Origin: Planctomycetota bacterium
GTDB taxonomy: Bacteria > Planctomycetota > UBA1135 > GCA-002686595
Direction of reading: 5' to 3'
Length of the DNA stretch: 11,028 bases
NCBI GenBank assembly: GCA_029212955.1
Contig: JARGOW010000002.1
Coordinates: 1-11,028 of the forward strand
Both the position numbers and the translations under genes were made by a program. Shown here in pieces: positions 1 to 7,600 of this stretch (positions are counted from its first letter, which is position 1; each line of letters starts with the position of its first letter). Under the pieces are notes generated by a model. That model was not told the origin of the DNA and searched no databases. It saw only the letters and a program-made list of their open reading frames with translations.

Positions 1-1593
1 TACGGCCAGGTTCACACCGACGGAGAAGTTTGGATGGGTGCTGCATGGAAGATCCGCGAGGAGCTCAACTTGTCCCTCGGCAACGCTATGGGTGACATGA
101 CCGCTGACCTGATCTTCCTCGGCTGGATGAACTCCTACAACCAGACGGGTATCCGCTCGATCATCGAGACCCAATGGCTGACCTTGGACGACGACGATGG
201 CAACATCAACAACGGAACGCCCAACTACCAGGCCATCAACAACGGCTTCGAGACCCAGGGTTTCCCGGGCTTCGATCTGTCCTTCGTTGATTTCACCAAC
301 CACGTGGCCCTTACGGACACGCAGGATGAGACCGGCCCCTACAACGCTCAGGTGGACATGGTCGCCCTGTTCAACCCGCCCGTGAGCAGCGGCACCACTT
401 TCTACCGTGTGGACGGTGGCGCTTGGAACTCCGTGGCCATGATCAACTCCGCAGGCAACACCTGGAATGGTGCTATCCCCGGAATCCCCTCCCCCGCAAC
501 CGTTGAGTACTACTTCGAAGGTTCGGATAACGGTGGCAACGCTTCCGAGTTCCCCCTCGGTGGCGCATCCAACGCACTTTCCTTCCGCATCGGAACCATT
601 ACCTCCTTCCTGTTCAACGACTTTGAAGGCGGCGGCAACGATGGTTGGACCAGCGGTGCTGCTAGCGATACGGCAACGACCGGTATCTGGACCCGCGGCA
701 ACCCCGTCGGCACGGACGCCCAACCCGAAGATGACCACACCAACCCCGGCAGCAACTGCTGGTTCACCGGTCAAGGTACTGTGGGTGGTTCGCTCGGTGC
801 CAATGATGTGGACGGCGGCGAAACTACGCTGCTGAGCCCCGTCTTTGACGCTGCTGGCCTCGACAACGCTGAAGTCAGCTACTGGTTGTGGTACCACAAC
901 AGTGCGGGCGCTACGCCCAACGCTGACGTCTTCACGGTTTCCCTGTCCAACGACGGTGGTTCCTCCTGGGCTGTTCTCGACAACGTTGGACCGGCGACGC
1001 CGGACTCCAACGGTGGCTGGATCAAGCACACGTTCAACCTGAACAACGCTATGAGCCTGACCAACAACATGCGGTTGCGCTTTGTCGCTTCTGACCTTGG
1101 TTCCGGTTCCATCGTGGAAGCTGCCCTGGACGACATCGAAGGTGTCAACCTTGGCGCGGTCAACGCGGACATTGGTACGGCTTACTGCACTTCGCCTGTT
1201 CCGAACTCCTCGTTCTTCTCCGCGCAGATTTCCGCCTTCGGAAACAGCATGGCGAGCATGAACAACGTGACCTTGAACGCCATCTTGATGCCCACCAACC
1301 AGTTCGGAATCTTCCTGAACGGTACGGATCAAGGTTCGGTGACTCCGGCTGGATCGCAGGGTCTCCTGTGTGTTGCCGGCGCCCTTGGCCGCTACAACCG
1401 CGCTGGTGAGATCTTCTTCACCGGCGGTGCAGGAACGGGTTCCTTGACCCTGGACTTGGACGACACGCCTTCCAACATGGGCCCGGTGTCCATCACGGCT
1501 GGCGAGACCTACAACTTCCAGGCTTGGTTCCGCGACGACAACCCGAACTCCACTTCGAACTTCTCGAGCGCCGTCTCGATTACGTTCCAGTAG
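1..1593 (+). CDS. C-terminal part of a secreted fungalysin (M36)-like metallopeptidase with Ig-like, jelly-roll-like and C-terminal exoprotein domains (5' end outside window)
   Basis: The frame is open from base 1 to the TAG at 1591-1593 (530 residues), so the ATG at 34 is internal and the true start lies upstream. Residues 5-22 (HTDGEVWMGAAWKIREEL) resemble the stretch that follows the catalytic core in M36 fungalysin-type peptidases. Residues 62-90 contain LDDDDGNINNGTPNY and an FPG tail, common at the end of such bacterial peptidase domains. The HExxH site would be upstream and is not visible, so catalysis is inferred. Residues about 97-198 look like an Ig-like beta domain (DETGPYN, ATVEYYFEGSDN). 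Residues about 205-384 look like a jelly-roll or MAM-like module (FNDFEGG, ATTGIWTRGNPVGT, SPVFDAAG, SNDGGSSW). Residues 391-530 form a beta-rich domain with two Cys (396, 457) and the end NFQAWFRDDNPNSTSNF, a pattern I recall from many planctomycete secreted proteins. Nearly all of about 53 Asn codons are AAC, which hints at high expression. The exported location is inferred. Confidence 0.8.
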   Translation, partial: YGQVHTDGEVWMGAAWKIREELNLSLGNAMGDMTADLIFLGWMNSYNQTGIRSIIETQWLTLDDDDGNINNGTPNYQAINNGFETQGFPGFDLSFVDFTNHVALTDTQDETGPYNAQVDMVALFNPPVSSGTTFYRVDGGAWNSVAMINSAGNTWNGAIPGIPSPATVEYYFEGSDNGGNASEFPLGGASNALSFRIGTITSFLFNDFEGGGNDGWTSGAASDTATTGIWTRGNPVGTDAQPEDDHTNPGSNCWFTGQGTVGGSLGANDVDGGETTLLSPVFDAAGLDNAEVSYWLWYHNSAGATPNADVFTVSLSNDGGSSWAVLDNVGPATPDSNGGWIKHTFNLNNAMSLTNNMRLRFVASDLGSGSIVEAALDDIEGVNLGAVNADIGTAYCTSPVPNSSFFSAQISAFGNSMASMNNVTLNAILMPTNQFGIFLNGTDQGSVTPAGSQGLLCVAGALGRYNRAGEIFFTGGAGTGSLTLDLDDTPSNMGPVSITAGETYNFQAWFRDDNPNSTSNFSSAVSITFQ

Positions 1594-1616
1594 GCTTCGA
1601 AGTCTGAGCAAGAAAT

Positions 1617-1652
1617 AGGAGGGGCGCTGCCAGCATTGACAGCGCCCCTCCT
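1617..1652. terminator. Bidirectional intrinsic terminator between convergent genes
   Basis: Bases 1617-1629 (AGGAGGGGCGCTG) are a perfect 13-bp inverted repeat of 1640-1652, with a 10-base loop. On the plus strand the stem is followed by TTATTGTT, and on the minus strand by TATTTCTT, so both sides are T-rich. It begins 24 bp after the stop of the plus-strand peptidase-like gene and 44 bp beyond the stop of the minus-strand A2M-like gene. This is the expected place for a terminator shared by converging transcripts. The rest of the 103-bp gap shows nothing else. Confidence 0.88.
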
Positions 1653-1696
1653 TTATTGTTCCCAGCGCAATGCCGGTCGGGGTGGCCCTTGGATGC

Positions 1697-4600
1697 CTAG
1701 TAGGCTTTCTGGACTTGGACGCCTTTGCGCTCGGCCTGGATTTCCTGGTCTAGGGTTTGGGCACGGTTGTCAAAGTTGACCCCGTTCATCCTGTTCACGT
1801 TGGAGAAGAAGAATGCTTGGTCCGGGTTGGCGGTTTGCATGCCCGAGTCCTTGTTCCTGCGCCGTTCCAGGGAAAGGCTCTGGGTGCCGCGATGGAATGC
1901 GTAGTGGTTGTGGCCCATTCGGGCAATGATGGTGGCCTTGCCCCGGACGGAATCAGCGGAGAATAGACCTCGGAGGTCCGTCTTGCCGATGGAGAACTCT
2001 CCGTCATCGCTGCCTAGGACGCGAACGTCCACATCCTTAAGGAACGCATCATCCTTGTGGCTGGAAACCTGGACCCGTACTTGACCGTTTGTGAATTCAT
2101 CCACATCAAGTTCGATGTCGCTGATGAGTACAAGCGAGGAAGCATGCAAGGAGCCGCCACGCAGAATGACCAGGTACGCACCCGGCTCCGTCAGAGGAAG
2201 CGTGGTTTGAAGTTCCTGGCTCCGGAGCGACGCGCCCGAGGGGAGATCGAGGGCTCCCCGATACTTGGGAGAGACCCCGGCCAGGTTGACTTGGGTGACC
2301 CGGCTCAGGTCCTTTTCACGCAGATACAAGGTCATGAGATCCACGGGGTAGACCAACATCTCCGCCTGCTCCACATTCCGGTGGGTGAGCGTGAATTGCA
2401 CGGTTTCCCCGGGGTGGACCCGCAGGACCTCTTCCTCGAAGTCGAGTTCCTGGTCGAGCATGGATCCCAGGGCCAGCGCTGCATCGGGGTAAATTTCTTC
2501 GACCTCGCGGTAGAAGCGCGTGGCAGGCTCCACGTCCTTTCGAGCGTGGTAAATCTGAGCCATGATGTACTTGGCCAGGCTGCGGTTGGGCGAAATCATG
2601 GTAGAGCCGTTGGCTTGCGTGTATTTCGCATTCGAGATTTCCTCGAGTTCCACCAGGGCTGAATCGTCCTGACCCAGATACCACGAGGATACAGCGCCGC
2701 TGTAGCGGAAGGCGTCCTGGTACACCGGCTCTTCATGGAGCGGCGCCATTTCAGAGCAAAGCGATGCGGACGCTTTGTGATCTTCCAAATCGAAATACGC
2801 GGAGACCAGGTTCAAAGCCGCGTCCGCGCTAAGCGGCGAGCCGGGATTGAGGGCTAGGAAGCGCCGCAAGCGCTGGATGCCCATGCCTGTTAGGGCGGCC
2901 CGGTCGGCACCCGCGTTGCGCAGGTCCTTGCGATCATGGGCGCTAGGCGCTGCGCGCAGGACGCGGTCCGCCAGGGTGAGGTCCGTTTCAACCACAAGGG
3001 GAAGGTTGGGGTATTCACCGATGAGCTGATCCAGAAGCCGGGTGGCCATCAACCAATGGTTTTGCTGATCGAGCAGGCCAACGATTTGCAGGTCCTTGCC
3101 GAAAGACTCATTCAGCGTGGCGCGGAAAATGAGCATGGCGCGTTCGTGTTCGCCGAGTTCCGCATAGGCCGCTCCGATTTGGAGAACCTTTTCAATGGGG
3201 ACAAACAGGTCCGGTTCCCGCTGCTTGACGATCTCGAAGTAGCGAACGATTTCACTCGGATCGCCGCCATCCACGCTGGCGAAGAGCAGCAAGCGCGCCA
3301 CGTCTTTGAGGGATTGCGGACGAAGCTTGTTTTCAAATTCGTCGAGCAGGGGAAGCAGGTAACTACGGGCTTCCGCGTACTTTTCGTCTTGGAAGAGGGC
3401 GCGACCCAGGGCGAGGCTTTCGTCGGGGGTCATGCGATAACCGTCGGTGCTGGCGGTGCCTTCCGGCAGGAGGGTCACATCCGCAACGTCCGAGGTGGCC
3501 CACAATTCCGGGGGATACGCGCTGCGAAGGAGCACGCGGGCGGCGGGGAAAACGCCGGGATATGCGGCGACCAGATTGACACGGAAAGTGCGACCCGAAC
3601 GGCGTTCGTCCATGGGGCCCAGGGGGAAGATCATGGAGTTTCCTACCAGCCGGTAGGGCCGATTTCCGGGCCTGCGGGAGTCGTGGATTTCCAATCCGGA
3701 AGGGATGGGTACCTCCATTTCCAGATACTCGACGCGGCCGTCGAGAACAAGATTCCTTGTGCGATGACGGCGCGCCTGAATCTCTAGCTGAACGACCTCG
3801 CCCGCTTCGATTTGTTTGCGTTGGTTGTACCAGGGCCTCACACCTCGCACAGCGCTGAATCCTGCGGACAGTTGCTGACCCTCGTAGCGCGCGGGTTTGG
3901 TCAGGAACATGCGCGACTTCACAAGGAAGTTGACCTGATCCGCTTGCGGAGTTTCCGTGGAATGACCTTTCAGGATCGCGGTGTATTGGGGGATTACATT
4001 TCCGGACAGGGTCAGGTCCACTGTGACTTTGGAATCGCGCGATCCCGGCGCGGCATCGGGTAAGTCGTAGCGCAGAACATTGGTGCGCTTCTGGCTGCTG
4101 GAGTTCAATGCCACGCGTCGTGAACCTTGGCCGATCACGTGTACGGCTACGAAGCCATTGGCTTGGCCGGGTAGGCGTTGCAAGCCTTGGCGAGCGAGGG
4201 CTGAGACTGCGAAGCCCCGGGCCCGCGGATTGGGCCACGGACGTCGTGCGGAGAGGAATTCGCAGGCCTTTTTGGATTCCTTTGCTGGGCGCGACACGGC
4301 CTGCTGGGCCAGGGCGACGAGCGCGGTGGTCTCGACCTGCGAGGTCACCCAGGACGCATGAAGGGTCGGTTTCCAATAGGATCGGCCGGCCGTGGTTTCC
4401 GCTGCGCTTTCGATTTCGGTGACAACCTCCGAAGCCATGGGAACCCGATCTGCAGCCGCTAAGGCTAGGGCTAGGTGAGCCTTGCTAGCCGTGGACATCT
4501 GCGCGCGGGACCGATACAGACGGTTGAGGGCTGCGAAGTCCCCCTGACCCATGGAGGCCAACGCGTATTGCAGATGGGTGCGCATTTCGATGTCCGTGTT

Positions 4601-7600
4601 GGAGGCATCGCGTAGGAACCCACGCAATTGCTCGGCCATGCGCTTCGCGGTGCGATCGTCAACAGACCACCCGAGCGTGGCCGCCTGCGAAAGCGCCTGG
4701 GCCACGTGGGCGCTGCTATGCGCGTCCGCCTCCGAGTCCATACCACCCCAGGACCAACCTCCTCCACCTAGTTGGCTGGAGGCCAGGGAAGAGACCAGGC
4801 CTTGGATCCTGTCCTGCAGGTCGCCAAAGGCCGGGTGCCCCGACTGCCCCTGCATGACCGAGTACACCGAGCATGCCGCCATCAGATCCGATGCTTGCTG
4901 CACGGGTCCGCCATTCCATCGACAGGTGGTCGGGAACAACTGCTGGCCTAGGGCTTGGCTTATCAGGTCATCCTCCAGGGTGACACCGAAGTGCAACTCA
5001 AGGGTTCGCCCGGTGGCGGCCAATTCCATGTTGAGTTGGGTTTGGTCCACCAGGGATCCACTGCGACTTACAATCTTTTTCCAACCTTGGGCCTGGACGG
5101 TAATCCCCCGTGTGGCGCCGGCTTCCAGTCTTTTGGAGTCACGCTCCACCACCGCGACCGCGGTGACTTGGACTTCTTGGGGGCCCGTGAGTGCGTGGAG
5201 CAACGGGAAGGTGTGCTCCACAATGGCGTTGGCGCCCAGCTCCAATTGCGCCTTCAAGATTGTGGGTCCGGAAAGGGTGAGTACGTGCAATTCAAGATCT
5301 ACCGTGCCAGGTTGCATGGCGAGGTCGTGGACTTTGACCTTGATCTGCGGGCGGTCACCGGCGCTCAAGAGCGGCGGAAGAAGCAGCTCCACGAAGAAGT
5401 CACTCTTGGTGGTGACGTGCGAAGTGGCGCTTGCGAACCGGTTGCCGTCGGCGACACCATGGGCGGTGAGACGCCAGCGGGTGGAGCGGTTGGGCCAGGA
5501 TGCGTCGATCACACCGATGCCATTGGCATCGGTGGCAAGCTGTGCGATCCAGAGTGCAGTGGGGGACTCGGGCGGGCCGCCGGTTCCGTCATCCATACTG
5601 CTGCCGCCGTTTGCTTTCAGGTTCCTTCGGCCGCCGCTGCGGCCTCCGAATTTGCCGCCAGCACCTCCGCCGATACCTATCATCTCATTGAAGCGCTCCA
5701 TTTCTTCGGATTCCTCTTCGGGCTCACCGACGCTCATGGCCCAGTCATCGCGTCCGGTTGCGACAGCGGCCGGAGCTTTGAGCAGTCGCTTGCGATCCGC
5801 TTTCCACTTGTTCTCTCGCTTGACCCGCTTGGCTTCATCGAGGAGTCCTTGCGCGATGGCTTGGGTGGAGCCCACGTAGGAAAACTGACAGGTGGTGCGC
5901 GTGGAAATGCTCGGGAATGAGCGGCCGGGGTGGGCGAAGTGTTGGGCCAAGTTCAACCCGCGTTGGGGGTAGAGTTGGAATAGGGCTTCTTCCACGGCGG
6001 CCACGGAAAACTCCCCTTGGATTGGCTGTCCTGAACCATCGGTGGCGCGCAGGGTGATCCGTGAACTCGCAGCCGGAGTGGCGGTTTCCGCCTCGGGAAT
6101 GATCTCCAGGTTGAGTTTGGATTGAACGCTGAAGCGTGCGTTGGCCTCGTGGAATCGATTCCCATCCATGTACGCCAGGCCCACATTCAGGGTCGGTACG
6201 TGGGCGAGTTTGGACTCGAATTGCAATTCGGAGGTTCCCTCGGGCAGATGCACCAAGCGGTACTCCAAGACGCGATCGGTTTCCACGGTCATGAGCGCCA
6301 GGCCTGCGGCGGAGCGGTTGACGGCTTTCATGGAACCGGTTTGACCAAGGTCCAACAGGTTGTTGCTCGTCAGTAGGCGAAGTTTGGTCACGTCATCGGT
6401 GCCGGAAATTTTCAAACTGGTCCGCGATTCGATGCGTTGATCGAATTGGTCGCGACCCTGAACGGCGATCACAATGTCGCCGCCCTTCGCGACCTCGATC
6501 GGCACGGAAACTCTTCCAGTGGCTGCATCGGTTTTGATTTCCTGTTCGACCTGGAGCTCCTCCTGCCAGCGGCCTTGGGCATGACTGGATTTGCGTAGGA
6601 CGCGCAGGGTCATGGTTTGACCGGTGGGTTGGCCATCGGGCGTGCGGGTCCAAACAACGACGGGGAAGGTCGTGCCTGCGAGCTCTAAGGACCTCTCGGT
6701 TTCAATGGTGGCGCTGTAGCCGGAGACGGCCAATTGCACTTGGGTGGAGCCGTGCACGTTTTCCGTGGGGAGGCTGGCATTTACGGTCAAGAATTGCGCT
6801 TCTCCATATTCTTGAGTTTCCAAAACGAATTCGGCCTTGCCTTCCGCATTGGTGCGCTCGCGCTGCTCGCCGTGGCCAGGGATGTGCCAGGTGAGCAGGG
6901 TGTTGGCCAGGGGAGCGCCGTATGTGGTGCGCGCTTCGGCTGTGATGGTTACGCTATCTCCGCGCCATGCGAGGCTTTTATCCACCGTGAGCACCACTTC
7001 GGCCATAGGCATGCGGAAGCTCTCCACTTCAAAGTGGCAGCGAGTGGTCTGCAGGTCCTTGCCAGTGAAAACCAAGCTCCAGCGCCCGGGGGTGGCGTCG
7101 TCGGGGAGCTGGAAGGTGCCGTGAACGGAGCCGCGTTCGGATAGGGCCTTTTCGGCATTCCGGTAGGTGCGGCCAGCGGGACTTGTGAGGGCGACTTTGG
7201 ACACTACGCTGGAGGCCGAAGTCCATTGGCCCGCATTTGCCTTCAGTGCGATCGCGCGCCAGTGCACCAAACCGCCAGGGCGATAGGCAGGGCGCTCGGA
7301 ATAAATCACGCTTTTCGACGCCAGTTGCTTGCCCAGGTTTAGGTTTCGATTGTGAAATCCGGTGGAGGCCACATTACCGCCAGACAAAGCTAGTGCATGC
7401 AAGTTTTGGCTTTCGAGCCGACCGCCCTTGGGTTGCCAACGGGCCACGCCATCGTCTCCGGTGGTGACAGATACGATTCGGCTGGTGGAGCCCTCATCTA
7501 CGGCCAACAATACATTCACGTTGGCAGCGGGTGTACCTTTGAGCATGTCTTGCACGAATACGAAGACGTCATGGTTGGAGGCCTTTACCACCATGTCTAG

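Noticed and set aside
2936..3787. 283-codon open frame on the plus strand inside the A2M-like gene
   Set aside because: It is antisense to a convincing domain-bearing gene. Its translation shows no recognisable motif, and long antisense frames are expected in high-GC coding DNA.
4551..5920. Two overlapping plus-strand open frames of 442 and 321 codons
   Set aside because: Both lie antisense to the A2M core and thioester-type domain, overlap one another in different frames, and have low-complexity Ser/Arg/Pro or Gly-rich composition typical of shadow frames.
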